A program made the position numbers and the translations under genes. From the NCBI RefSeq assembly GCF_035189165.1, contig NZ_CP045246.1, positions 2,666,001-2,730,000 on the forward strand: a stretch of DNA of 64,000 bases, written 5' to 3'. How positions within the stretch are numbered: position 1 is the stretch's first letter; every line of letters begins with the position of its first letter. This stretch comes from Arthrobacter sp. JZ12 (GTDB lineage Bacteria > Actinomycetota > Actinomycetes > Actinomycetales > Micrococcaceae). This document shows positions 55,572 through 64,000 of the stretch, in pieces. The notes below the pieces were generated by a model. It had not been told where the DNA came from. It worked only from the letters and a program-made list of their open reading frames with translations, and did no database searches.

Positions 55572-56570
55572 TCAGCCTTCCCTGCCCTTCGAGACCCATG
55601 CCGGATCCGCGCTGCGCTCCCCCACTACAAGGTCCGCGGCGGCATCGAGCACGTCGAGGTCAGCCTCGGAAAGACGGATGCGCAGTGCCGCAAAATTCTC
55701 CTCGACACGCTCGGGTTTGCGCGTTCCGGGGATCGGGACCACCGGAAGCCCGAACCGCGAACCTTGCGCGGAAAGCCAGGCCAGTGCCACCTGCGCGGGG
55801 GTGGCGCCGGTGTTCAACGCGACGGACTGCACCGCCTCCACGACGGACGCGTTCGCCTTCATGGCGTCGGCACTGAAGCGTGGCACCCGGTGGCGGAAGT
55901 CGCCGTCGCCGAGCGAGTCCTGCTGCACGGTACCGGTGAGAAAACCCCGACCCAGGGGTGAGTAGGGAACAAACCCAACGCCTAGCTGAGCCGCTGTGGG
56001 CACCACCTGGCGTTCTACGTCGCGGCTCCAAATCGACCACTCGCTCTGCACGGCCGCGATGGGATGCACCGCGTGGGCGGCGGCCAGCTCGTCCGCGGTA
56101 ACCTCCGACAAACCGAGGAAGCGCACCTTGCCCTCGGAGACGAGCTGGGCCATTGCACCCACGGTCTCCTCGATCGGCACTGACGTGTCCCGCCGGTGCA
56201 TGTAATAGAGGTCGATGACGTCCGTCCCCAGCCGCTTCAGGCTCGCCTCCGCCGCGCTCCGGACATAGGCGGCATTCCCGCGGACACCGCGATAGCCTGC
56301 AGCCGGGCTGCCCTCGATGCCGAACTTGGTGGCCAGCTCCACTTCGTTCCGGCGAACAGAAAGGAGCCGGCCCACGAGTTCCTCGTTGGAGCCGGCTCCG
56401 TAAATATCTGCAGTGTCTATGAACGTCACACCGAGGTCCACAGCGGAATGCAGGGTCCTGAGGGCTTCCTCGGGATCCGCACCGCCGTAAACCTCGGTGA
56501 GCGCCATGCCACCGAATCCCTGCGCGCTAACCGTAAGACCTGGTGCCAATTCAATCCGGGTTGGGCTCAT
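55572..56570 (-). CDS. Aldo/keto reductase
   Basis: The 332-residue NADPH-dependent oxidoreductase has the TIM-barrel AKR signature with tetrad Asp52, Tyr57, Lys82 and His125 (DTADIYG, LATKFG, YYMHRRD). The C-terminal NADP-binding segment VVPIPGTRKPERVEENF is also present. It is most like the AKR13/YajO-type cytoplasmic reductases; the substrate cannot be told. A TACCAT hexamer seven bases before the ATG, without a Shine-Dalgarno sequence, suggests a leaderless message. It stands alone between clpB and the MFS gene. Confidence 0.93.
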   Translation of the reverse strand: MSPTRIELAPGLTVSAQGFGGMALTEVYGGADPEEALRTLHSAVDLGVTFIDTADIYGAGSNEELVGRLLSVRRNEVELATKFGIEGSPAAGYRGVRGNAAYVRSAAEASLKRLGTDVIDLYYMHRRDTSVPIEETVGAMAQLVSEGKVRFLGLSEVTADELAAAHAVHPIAAVQSEWSIWSRDVERQVVPTAAQLGVGFVPYSPLGRGFLTGTVQQDSLGDGDFRHRVPRFSADAMKANASVVEAVQSVALNTGATPAQVALAWLSAQGSRFGLPVVPIPGTRKPERVEENFAALRIRLSEADLDVLDAAADLVVGERSADPAWVSKGREG

Positions 56571-56576
56571 GCCTTC

Positions 56577-56582
56577 GATGGT
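56577..56582 (-). promoter_or_regulatory. Candidate -10 element of the aldo/keto reductase gene
   Basis: On the minus strand TACCAT (56582-56577) lies seven bases before the ATG at 56570, which fits a leaderless transcript. Confidence 0.4.
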
Positions 56583-56657
56583 ATGCCCGGAGGTTCATCG
56601 ATCGGGAGGGGGGGTGAGGCCCGGCCAGGGAGGCGACAGAGGTCGCGGTCGGGGTCG

Positions 56658-58025
56658 TCAGGCCTGGCGGGTAGCAGGTTCGACTGCCTCCACCTCAGCT
56701 GTGTCCACCAGCCCCTTGGGCGGAGCATCGTTGCCGGTCCGGCGTTCCTTGAGGAAGTAGACCAGGCCGGCGGCAAGCGTGGATGCCGCGGCGAGGGCGA
56801 ACAGGCCGGGGATGACGCTGCCCGTCTGCTCCTTGATGATGCCGAAGCCGAACGGGGCCACGAAGCCGCCCAGGTTGCCGAGCGAGTTGATAATCGCGAT
56901 GGCCGGAGCCAGCACCAGCGGGTGCAGGCCCGACTGCGGGATGGTCCAGAACAGCGGGGATGCGCTCTTGAACCCCATGGCCGCGACGGCCAGGAAGACC
57001 AGGGCGAGCACCGGCGTCGTAATTGCGGCAGCGAAGGTGCCGACGGCGGCAACCAGCAGCGCCACGACGAGCAGCGGCTTCTTGGACTTGGCCTTGTCCT
57101 GCAGCTTGGCTGCGAAGTACATCGCGAAGACGGCGCAGATCCAGGGGATGGAGGAGAGGAAGCCGACGCTGAGATCGGTGGTGCCGGGGATCTGACGGAC
57201 AATGCTCGGCAGCCAGAAGGTGTTGGCGTAGATCGAGAGCTGAACGGAGAAGTAGATGCCGCACAGCAGCAGGATCTGGGGGTTGAGGAGCATCTTCCAG
57301 CGGTTGACCTTGCCGCCGTCAGCCTTTGCGTGCTGCGCATCCTCTTCGCTGATCGCCTGGGTCAGGGCTTCCTTCTCCCCTGCGGTGAGCCACTTGGCAT
57401 CCTTGATCTTCGCGTCGAGGACAAAGTACACAGCCATACCGACGACGACGGACAGCGCGCCTTCGAAACCAAAGAGCCACTGCCAGCCGCGCAGGCCCAG
57501 CGCGCCGTGCAGGCTGAGCAGGAGGCCGGCGACGGGGCCGGAGATAGCGGCGGCAACCGATGAGCCGGCAATGAATATGGCGGTTGCCTTGCCGCGGTGG
57601 GTAGCGGGCACCCAGCGGGCGAAATAGAAGATGACGGCGGGGAAGAAGCCCGCCTCGGCCGCTCCCAGCAGGAAGCGCAGGACGTAGAACATGGTTTCGT
57701 TCTGCACGAATGCCATGAGGAAGGAGACGGTGCCCCAGCTGATCATGATGCGGGTCAGCCACACCTTGGCGCCGTACTTCTCCATCATGACGTTGCTGGG
57801 AAGTTCAAAGATCGCGTAGGCGATGAAGAACAGACCGGCACCGAAACCATAGGCGGCTGCGCCGATACCAACGTCGGCCTGGAGGTGTTCCTGCGCGTAG
57901 CCGATGTTGGATCGGTTCAACTGGTTGCAGACCAGCATGATCAGCATGATCGGCAGCACACGCCTGAAAAATTTCTTGATAGCGGAGGCCAGATCCGGGA
58001 CAACGGCGTCAACAGACTGCGTCAT
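56658..58025 (-). CDS. MFS transporter, anion:cation symporter (ACS) family
   Basis: The 455-residue protein has twelve membrane helices. CNQLNRSNIGYAQEHLQADVG in the first periplasmic region, RFLLGAAEAGFFPAVIFYFARWVP in helices 4-5 and the central cytoplasmic loop mark the ACS family (tartrate, glucarate, phthalate and gentisate type importers). The substrate is probably an organic acid but is not defined by neighbours. AAAGGAA lies nine bases before the ATG. The 291-bp region to the divergent PBP gene holds nothing else recognisable. Confidence 0.92.
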   Translation of the reverse strand: MTQSVDAVVPDLASAIKKFFRRVLPIMLIMLVCNQLNRSNIGYAQEHLQADVGIGAAAYGFGAGLFFIAYAIFELPSNVMMEKYGAKVWLTRIMISWGTVSFLMAFVQNETMFYVLRFLLGAAEAGFFPAVIFYFARWVPATHRGKATAIFIAGSSVAAAISGPVAGLLLSLHGALGLRGWQWLFGFEGALSVVVGMAVYFVLDAKIKDAKWLTAGEKEALTQAISEEDAQHAKADGGKVNRWKMLLNPQILLLCGIYFSVQLSIYANTFWLPSIVRQIPGTTDLSVGFLSSIPWICAVFAMYFAAKLQDKAKSKKPLLVVALLVAAVGTFAAAITTPVLALVFLAVAAMGFKSASPLFWTIPQSGLHPLVLAPAIAIINSLGNLGGFVAPFGFGIIKEQTGSVIPGLFALAAASTLAAGLVYFLKERRTGNDAPPKGLVDTAEVEAVEPATRQA

Positions 58026-58304
58026 GGGTGGAAGTTCCTTTGTAATTCGTTCACGGGCGGTCCGCAGACCGGGCGGATGTGCGCGTCCCAGGCTGTTGCG
58101 TTACGTAATCGGGAGCACATCGAGACCCGATCCTACTGGGCATAATTGGGGCCACAATTCATGCTTGGCGGGTATCATTCGATGCGCGGAGAGCACGGCA
58201 TGCATCTTCTGCGACGGTTCCGCGGATCCGGCCCTCCCCTCCGCATCTCGTGGTTGCCGTCACGTTCTTGGCACAGTGAGGAAGAACACAGGAGGCCCTG
58301 CGCA

Positions 58305-58316
58305 ATAATTAGAGCC
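58305..58316 (+). promoter_or_regulatory. Candidate -10 element of a leaderless PBP gene
   Basis: ATAATT (58305-58310) ends six bases before the ATG at 58317. The only AGGAGG nearby is about 25 bases upstream, too far to act as a ribosome binding site. Confidence 0.5.
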
Positions 58317-60332
58317 ATGGGATTCCCGGGGAAAGCCAAAAGAACGTCCGTTCTGACCGTCGCGATGATGGCCCTGACGCTCGCGTCCTGCAGCAACAGC
58401 GGTCCGACAGCGGAGGACGCCGCGGCCCAGCTTGCGGAGGGGCTCACCGGCGGCGACATCAGCGGAGTGAATTTCGGCGCCGTCCCTGCGGAGGACGCGA
58501 ACGCGCAGCTCGAAGAGATCACCGCGCCCCTGGATCCCTTCTCTCCCACCGTCACTGTGACCGGCGTTGAATCCACCGGAGACGACACTGCCACGGCTGA
58601 GCTCAACCACGTCTGGGACCTGGATGAGACCGATTCCGACTGGACCTACACCACCACCGCTGAGCTCACCCGGGTTGAAGATGCCTGGCAGGTGACGTGG
58701 GATCCCGCCGTCGTAGTCCAGAACCTGAGCGCTGACGCGGCGCTGAGCGTTTCCCGGACCCCGGCGGAGCGTGCGGAAATCCGCGGCGCGGGAGGCGAGG
58801 TGATCGTGACGGAACGTCCGGTGATCCGGGTGGGAATCGACAAGACCCGGTTGGAAGCTGGCGATTTCGAGTCCTCCGCGGCGGCCCTCGCGGAGCTGGT
58901 GGGGCTCGATCCCGCTACCTACACGGAGCAGGTGGCCGGTGCAGGCGAGGAGGCGTTCGTCGAGGCGATCGTCTTCCGCGACAACGACGACATCCCGGTG
59001 TCAACCGAGGAACTGAACGAGATACCCGGGGCTGTCGGCATTCCGGATTCCCTGCCGCTTGCTCCCACCCGCACCTTTGCCCGGGAGCTGCTCGGCAGCG
59101 TGGGAGCGGCAACCGAGGAGCTCATCGACAACTCCGAGGGGAGACTCGAAGCCGGTGACGTGACCGGCCTGTCCGGCCTCCAACTGCAGTATGACGAGCA
59201 GTTGGGCGGCCAGCCCGGCATGACCATCGAGGCGGTCACCGGAGAAGGAGAAGCGCGCACCAGCGAGGTGCTGTTCGAGAAGGAGCCGACTGCCGGCGAG
59301 CCGCTGAACCTGACCCTTGACCCGGCTCTGCAGACGCTCGCCGAGGACGTGCTCGCCGAGGAGCCGTCCGCCTCATCCATCGTCGCCATCCGACCCTCAA
59401 CGGGCGAGATCCTCACCGTTGCCAACGGACCCGGCAGCGAGGGCATGCAGTCCGCCCTGCTGGGTCAGTACCCGCCGGGGTCTACTTTCAAGGTGGCCAC
59501 GTCGCTCGCCCTGCTCCGCAACGGCTTCACCCCTGAGACACCCACCGACTGCCCTCCCGAGCTTGAGGTCGAGGGGCGCACCTTCGCCAACGTACCCGGC
59601 TACCCCGCCGAGTTCACCGGCGAGATCCCGCTTCTTCAGTCGCTCGCCCAGTCCTGCAACACGGGCTTCATCTCCCAGCGCGACGTCGTCTCGCAGGAGG
59701 CGCTTGCGACGGCGGCAGCGGACCTCGGCATCGGTGTCGACGTCGCGATCGGCACCCCTGCCTTCTTCGGCTCGGTGCCGACGGAAGCAGACGGAACCAC
59801 CCATGCGGCCTCCATGATCGGTCAGGGCGAGGTGCTCGTCTCCCCGCTCTCGCTGGCCATCATGGCCGCATCAGTGGGAGCCGGAGAGCGCATCGCTCCG
59901 ACGCTCCTGGCGAGCGCCCCCGGGGAGGCGGCGCCGTCGTCGTCGGCTGGGTCGTCGGCTGAAGCGTCGGCTGAGGCAACCGGTGAGGCCGAGGCAACCG
60001 GCGAGGCAACGGAAGGAGCCTCGCCGAGCGGCGAGGCAAGCGAGCCGCCACCCAGCAACCTCACCCCGGAAGAGGCGGCCGACCTGAGGGAGATGATGGG
60101 CGCCGTCGTCACCGTGGGGGGCGCGCAACTGCTAGCCGACATTCCGGGCGAACCGGTGCTGGCCAAGACCGGCACGGCCGAGTTCGGGACGGAGGATCCG
60201 CCGCAGACGCACGCGTGGGTGGTGGCGCTGCAGGGCGACCTGGCTGTGGCCGTGTTCGTCGGCGAAGGCGAGCGCGGCTCCATCTCCGGCGGACCGCTGA
60301 TGGAGGAGTTCCTCCGCGGCGCGGCCCAGTAA
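58317..60332 (+). CDS. Lipoprotein class B penicillin-binding protein (MecA_N-like + transpeptidase)
   Basis: The 671-residue protein has a lipobox LTLAS-Cys25 instead of a plain signal anchor. An NTF2-like MecA_N domain (about 30-150) and a dimerisation region follow. The transpeptidase has Ser389-Lys392 (GSTFK), SCN (446-448) and KTG (617-619). A Ser/Glu/Ala/Thr-rich low-complexity insertion (about 532-577) splits the transpeptidase between SCN and KTG. It cross-links peptidoglycan outside the membrane. It probably has a leaderless message from ATG 58317. Confidence 0.92.
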   Translation: MGFPGKAKRTSVLTVAMMALTLASCSNSGPTAEDAAAQLAEGLTGGDISGVNFGAVPAEDANAQLEEITAPLDPFSPTVTVTGVESTGDDTATAELNHVWDLDETDSDWTYTTTAELTRVEDAWQVTWDPAVVVQNLSADAALSVSRTPAERAEIRGAGGEVIVTERPVIRVGIDKTRLEAGDFESSAAALAELVGLDPATYTEQVAGAGEEAFVEAIVFRDNDDIPVSTEELNEIPGAVGIPDSLPLAPTRTFARELLGSVGAATEELIDNSEGRLEAGDVTGLSGLQLQYDEQLGGQPGMTIEAVTGEGEARTSEVLFEKEPTAGEPLNLTLDPALQTLAEDVLAEEPSASSIVAIRPSTGEILTVANGPGSEGMQSALLGQYPPGSTFKVATSLALLRNGFTPETPTDCPPELEVEGRTFANVPGYPAEFTGEIPLLQSLAQSCNTGFISQRDVVSQEALATAAADLGIGVDVAIGTPAFFGSVPTEADGTTHAASMIGQGEVLVSPLSLAIMAASVGAGERIAPTLLASAPGEAAPSSSAGSSAEASAEATGEAEATGEATEGASPSGEASEPPPSNLTPEEAADLREMMGAVVTVGGAQLLADIPGEPVLAKTGTAEFGTEDPPQTHAWVVALQGDLAVAVFVGEGERGSISGGPLMEEFLRGAAQ

Positions 60333-60350
60333 CCGGCGCCCATTCCGGCG

Positions 60351-60386
60351 CGGAAGCAAGCGCCTGAAGCAGGCGTCGGAAGCAAG
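60351..60386. terminator. Small hairpin between convergent PBP and YccF genes
   Basis: CGCCTG-AAG-CAGGCG (60361-60375) is flanked by direct repeats CGGAAGCAAG (60351-60360 and 60377-60386). It lacks a U-tract and is at best a weak terminator. Confidence 0.4.
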
Positions 60387-60393
60387 CCGGAAG

Positions 60394-60795
60394 TTAGCGC
60401 ACCTGCGGGAACATGGTTCCGCTGGAGGGCACAATCTCCTTGCCGAGCGGCATGAGGGAGACCGGAATCAGCTTGATGTTCGCGATGCCCAGCGGGATGC
60501 CGATGATGCTGAGGAACATCGGAATGGACGTCAGTACGTGCCCGATGGCGATCCAGATTCCGGCGACCACCACCCAGATGACGTTGCCGATCGTGGAGAA
60601 GAAGTAGGTGCGGCCGCCGCGGTCCACCACTGAGCGGCCGAAAGGCCAGAGCGCGTAGGCGCCGATCCGGAAGGATGCTATCCCGAAGGGGATCGTGACA
60701 ATGAGCAGGCAGCACACAATTCCTGCGACGAAATACCCGATGGCCAGCCAGATTCCGCCGAAAATGAGCCAAATGATGTTCAGAATCGCGTTCAT
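60394..60795 (-). CDS. YccF-domain membrane protein
   Basis: This 133-residue protein carries two tandem YccF units (NIIWLIFGGIWLAIGY and NVIWVVVAGIWIAIGH), each with hydrophobic helices and the TIPFGIASFRIGAYALWPFGR and GIPLGIANIKLIPVSLMPLG loops. The function is unknown. ATG 60795 begins the conserved MNAILNIIWL; the open frame continues to 61116 without support. It is divergent from the amino-acid permease gene, with 94 bp between the starts. Confidence 0.92.
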   Translation of the reverse strand: MNAILNIIWLIFGGIWLAIGYFVAGIVCCLLIVTIPFGIASFRIGAYALWPFGRSVVDRGGRTYFFSTIGNVIWVVVAGIWIAIGHVLTSIPMFLSIIGIPLGIANIKLIPVSLMPLGKEIVPSSGTMFPQVR

Positions 60796-60889
60796 GGGTC
60801 TATTCTTCCCATCATCGGAATCAGGAACCATACGGGGTTGCCCTGAGCAGACCCGGAGCAGGTAAACACCCTGGCGATGGGAGACGGAC

Positions 60890-62338
60890 ATGGCTGTGCA
60901 GAACGCCCATTCGATCATGCGGCGGAAATCGATCGCGCAAATGGACGACGAAGCCGAGAAGAGCGGGCTGTTCAAGAGCCTCGGGCTCTGGCAGCTGACA
61001 GCTATCGGCGTCGGCGGCATTATCGGCATCGGCATCTTCACGCTGGCGGGCCTGGTGGCGAGCGGGCAGGAGGGCGGTGAGGGTGCCGGACCCGCGGTCC
61101 TAATCTCGTTCCTCATCGCCGGGCTAGCGAGCGCGGCGGCCGCACTCTCCTATGCGGAGTTCGCGGGGATGATTCCGCGGGCGGGGTCGGCCTACACCTA
61201 CGGTTACGTCGCGCTGGGGGAGATCATCGGCTGGTTCATCGGTTGGGACCTGCTGCTGGAGTACATCGCGATTGTCGCCGTCGTGGCGATCGGCATCTCG
61301 GGCTACTTCACGGAGTTCCTCGGCGGAATCGGAGTGGAGGTTCCGGTCTGGATGCAGGGAACGGGCGACACCGTCGAGGGCGGTGTGGTGAACCTCCCGG
61401 CGATCGTGGTCTGCCTGTTCATCACCTTCATCCTGAGCCGCGGCACCAAGACGTTCGGGCGGTTCGAGCTGGTGGCCGTGGCGCTGAAGATCCTGTTGAT
61501 CCTGTTCATCATCGGCCTGGGATTCTTCTACGTCAGCGCCGAGAACTACACGCCGTTCATGCCCAACGGATTCGGTGCAGTGTTCACGGGCGCCGCCGTC
61601 GTATTCTTCGCCGTGTTCGGGTATGACGCCATGAGCACCGCCGCCGAGGAAGCCGAGGACGGCAAGAAGCACATGCCCAAGGCGATCCTGCTCTCGCTGG
61701 CCATCGCCATGGGCCTGTACATCCTGGCCACCCTGGTGCTCACGGGCATGCAGAACTGGGAGGAGCTTGACACCAGCGCGGCCTTCGCCGTCGCCTTCCA
61801 GTCCGTGGGGCTGCCGGTGATCGCCACCATCATCTCCGCCTTCGCGGTCATCTCCATCCTCACCGTGATGCTCACCTTCCTGCTCGGTGTCACGCGTGTG
61901 TGGTTCTCCATGAGCCGCGACGGGCTTCTCCCCCGCTGGTTCTCGGAAACCGACCGGCACGGCACTCCGCAGCGGGTGACCTGGATCGCCGGGATCGCGT
62001 CGGCGTTCCTCGCCGGGGTGTTCCCCATCCGCCTGATCGCCGACCTTACGAACATCGGAATCCTCGCCGCGTTCGTCGTCGTGTGCCTCGCCGTGATCGT
62101 CCTGCGCTACAAGCGGCCCGACCAGCCGCGGACCTTCCGCCTGCCGCTCATGCCGATCATCCCGGCCTTCGGCGTCCTCGCTTCCCTGTTCCTGATCCTG
62201 CAACTCGAACCCGGAACCTGGCTGCGCTTCGGCATCTGGCTGCTGATCGGACTGGTGATCTACTTCGCCTACAGCAAGCGCAACTCCGTGATGAACCCGA
62301 ACAGCCCGCGCTACCAGGAAGTCATCCACGACGAGTAG
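60890..62338 (+). CDS. APC-superfamily amino acid permease (cationic amino acid transporter type)
   Basis: The 482-residue protein has twelve membrane helices. GVGGIIGIGIFTLAG in helix 1 is the unwound substrate-binding motif of APC transporters. AALSYAEFAGMIPRAGSAYTY and the FFAVFGYDAMSTAAEEAEDGKKHMP loop are typical of the cationic amino acid transporter (YfnA-like) group. It probably imports an amino acid with protons. GGGAG lies six bases before the ATG. It ends before a bidirectional terminator. Confidence 0.93.
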   Translation: MAVQNAHSIMRRKSIAQMDDEAEKSGLFKSLGLWQLTAIGVGGIIGIGIFTLAGLVASGQEGGEGAGPAVLISFLIAGLASAAAALSYAEFAGMIPRAGSAYTYGYVALGEIIGWFIGWDLLLEYIAIVAVVAIGISGYFTEFLGGIGVEVPVWMQGTGDTVEGGVVNLPAIVVCLFITFILSRGTKTFGRFELVAVALKILLILFIIGLGFFYVSAENYTPFMPNGFGAVFTGAAVVFFAVFGYDAMSTAAEEAEDGKKHMPKAILLSLAIAMGLYILATLVLTGMQNWEELDTSAAFAVAFQSVGLPVIATIISAFAVISILTVMLTFLLGVTRVWFSMSRDGLLPRWFSETDRHGTPQRVTWIAGIASAFLAGVFPIRLIADLTNIGILAAFVVVCLAVIVLRYKRPDQPRTFRLPLMPIIPAFGVLASLFLILQLEPGTWLRFGIWLLIGLVIYFAYSKRNSVMNPNSPRYQEVIHDE

Positions 62339-62363
62339 CGGCGGTAACCAGGCAAGAAACGCA

Positions 62364-62398
62364 AACTGCCCACCGGCCGGAAGGCTCGGTGGGCAGTT
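62364..62398. terminator. Bidirectional terminator between permease and helicase
   Basis: AACTGCCCACCG (62364-62375) pairs perfectly with 62387-62398 (12 bp, 11-nt loop), followed by CTGTT. AAA precedes it on the other side. Confidence 0.8.
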
Positions 62399-62435
62399 CT
62401 GTTGCGGCTCTGATCAGCCGGCTGGTAGCGGCTCG

Positions 62436-64000
62436 CTAGCGGCCGCGGCGCTCGTTCGACGCCGGTGCGCTGGCCCTGCGGGATCCGCTGCGGCGGGCGG
62501 CCGCCGGGCGGGCCGACGACGTTGCGGGAGCGTGTGAACGCTGCTGGCCGGAGCCGGCCTGCGCCTTGGGCTGCGAGCTGCGCGAACCGCCGGCGCTGTG
62601 CGCGGCGACGTCGTTCGAGCGGGCAGGACGCAACCTGCGGCTGCGGTTGCCGTTAGCCGCACCTTCACCGGTACGACGACGGTCGCCGCCCTCGGTGCCG
62701 AAGCGCGGCGCCTGCGGCTGGTCCCGGCGTCGTTCCGCCCGGTTCCCCTGCGGCTCGGCAGCCACCTTGCCGCGTCCGCCCCGTCCGCCCCGGCCACCGG
62801 CCGCGGGAGCGGCACCGGCACGGCGGGCACGCTTGCGCTGGGCGTTGGCGCCGGTGGAGGTTCCGGGGCCGCGCGAGGCGCTCTCCCGGCTCGCGAGCAA
62901 CGCGGCGCGGGTGCGCGGGTCAACCTTCTCGGCCACCTCTCCGATGAGCTTGCCGACCAGCGGCGAGGTGGGGGCAACAGTCTCGAACGCGACGTCGACG
63001 CCGGCCGCCCTCATCAGCTTCTGCACTTCGCTCTTCTGCTCGGGCAGGGTGATGGTGACGACGGTGCCGTCCGAGCCGGCGCGGGCCGTACGTCCGGAGC
63101 GGTGCAGGTAGGCCTTGTGCTCGGTGGGCGGATCGACGTGGACCACCAGCTCGACGTCGTCAACGTGTACGCCGCGTGCTGCCACGTCGGTGGCGACCAG
63201 GACCTTCACCCCGCCGGAGGAGAACTCGGCGAGGTTCCGGTCACGGGCGTTCTGCGAGAGGTTGCCGTGCAGGTCCACGGCGGGGATGCCGGCGTCGGTC
63301 AGGGTCTTGGCGAGCTTGCGCGCGTGGTGCTTGGTGCGCATGAAGAGGACGCGCTTGCCCGCACCGGAAGCCAGTTGCACAACGAGCTGCTTCTTCTGAG
63401 TCTGATCGCCGATCATCAGCACGTGGTGCTCCATGGTGGTGACCGCGGCCTGCGGGTCGTCCACCGAATGGGTGACCGGGTTGGACAGGTAGCGCTGCAC
63501 CAGCTTGTCCACGCCGTTGTCCAGCGTGGCCGAGAACAGCAGGCGCTGCCCGTCGGACGGGGTGGTGTCCAGCAGCTTCTTCACCACGGGGAGGAAGCCG
63601 AGGTCGGCCATGTGGTCGGCCTCGTCGAGCACGGTAATCTCCACCGACTCCAGGGTGACCAGCTTCTGGCGCATGAGGTCCTCGAGGCGGCCGGGGCAGG
63701 CGATCACAATGTCGACGCCGGCGCGCAGCGCCTTCTCCTGGCGCGCCTGGGACACGCCGCCGTAGATGACGGTGGTGTTGAGGCCGAGCTCTTCGGCGAG
63801 CGGCTCGACCGTCGCATTGATCTGGGTGGCGAGCTCGCGGGTCGGTGCCAGGACCAGGGCCAGCGGGCGGCCGGGCTTGCGGCGGTAGGCGGCTTCGCGC
63901 TCGGCCATTCGTGCCACGAGCGGAAGGCTGAAGGCCAGGGTCTTGCCGGAGCCGGTGCGGCCGCGGCCCAGCACGTCCTTGCCCTTGAGGGTGTCGGGGA
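62436..64000 (-). CDS. DEAD-box RNA helicase (N terminus outside the window)
   Basis: At least 521 residues are visible and the frame is open to the window edge. Motif I is GRGRTGSGKT; PTRELA, VLDEADHM, LLFSATL, the ATDVAARGVHVDDV motif and HRSGRTARAG follow. The C-terminal about 150 residues are very basic and Gly/Arg/Ser-rich, a typical RNA-binding tail for cold-shock or ribosome-assembly helicases. The Q motif and true start lie beyond 64000; the GTG at 63974 is internal. Confidence 0.95.
   Translation of the reverse strand, partial: PDTLKGKDVLGRGRTGSGKTLAFSLPLVARMAEREAAYRRKPGRPLALVLAPTRELATQINATVEPLAEELGLNTTVIYGGVSQARQEKALRAGVDIVIACPGRLEDLMRQKLVTLESVEITVLDEADHMADLGFLPVVKKLLDTTPSDGQRLLFSATLDNGVDKLVQRYLSNPVTHSVDDPQAAVTTMEHHVLMIGDQTQKKQLVVQLASGAGKRVLFMRTKHHARKLAKTLTDAGIPAVDLHGNLSQNARDRNLAEFSSGGVKVLVATDVAARGVHVDDVELVVHVDPPTEHKAYLHRSGRTARAGSDGTVVTITLPEQKSEVQKLMRAAGVDVAFETVAPTSPLVGKLIGEVAEKVDPRTRAALLASRESASRGPGTSTGANAQRKRARRAGAAPAAGGRGGRGGRGKVAAEPQGNRAERRRDQPQAPRFGTEGGDRRRTGEGAANGNRSRRLRPARSNDVAAHSAGGSRSSQPKAQAGSGQQRSHAPATSSARPAAARRSGSRRASAPASNERRGR

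Noticed and set aside
60796..60889. Riboswitch in the leader of the amino-acid permease gene
   Set aside because: The 94-bp divergent region is too short, and no known aptamer signature could be recognised.

Overview
The window is high-GC chromosomal DNA from an actinobacterium. The gene set and order fit a soil member of the Micrococcaceae (Arthrobacter-like): a Tad/Flp pilus locus, an actinobacterial Crp, a MarP-type protease, DUF3073 and DUF4177 proteins, a HAIR-like clpB operator, and many ATGA/GTGA stop-start overlaps. No transposase, integrase, phage gene, rRNA or CRISPR array was seen. No gene-free gap exceeds 300 bp; the largest are 8923-9219 and 58026-58316, both divergent promoter regions.

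Region 1 (1-25.9 kb) follows an order that, as I recall it, is conserved in M. tuberculosis Rv3654c-Rv3683. It contains Tad assembly genes (TadZ/Ssd, TadA, TadB, TadC, and the ribosome binding site of a next gene at the edge), a divergent family A DNA polymerase, a SRPBCC protein, a CoA-type Nudix hydrolase, nth, a membrane protein, acs, an MHS transporter with aroQ, a dipeptide ABC system, marP, crp, Nudix/ridA/DUF4177, a bifunctional penicillin-binding protein and a metallophosphoesterase.

Region 2 (26-39.8 kb) holds a heterodimeric ABC exporter with one degenerate ATP site, tRNA-Pro(CGG), purC-purD, a membrane molybdopterin oxidoreductase, an asparaginase-SCP-DUF2079 operon, a small membrane protein and purF-purM.

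Region 3 (39.9-50.8 kb) is a xylan-utilisation cluster. A LacI regulator faces a six-gene operon: a sugar-binding lipoprotein, two permeases, a cytoplasmic GH3 enzyme, a secreted GH10 xylanase and a 1013-residue secreted CBM-CE4-CBM-GH10-HYR protein. Xylan would be deacetylated and cut outside, the oligomers imported, and the oligomers hydrolysed inside. The cluster sits between purM and a DUF3073 gene, which I recall as neighbours in other actinobacteria. Both of its ends carry copies of one 34-nt palindromic element, so it looks like an accessory insertion.

Region 4 (51-64 kb) holds DUF3073, a septum-formation-type membrane protein, clpB, an aldo/keto reductase, an ACS-family MFS transporter, a lipoprotein class B penicillin-binding protein, YccF, an APC permease and a DEAD-box helicase cut by the window end.

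Several genes lack a Shine-Dalgarno sequence but have a -10-like hexamer 6-7 nt before the start codon, which suggests leaderless transcripts.
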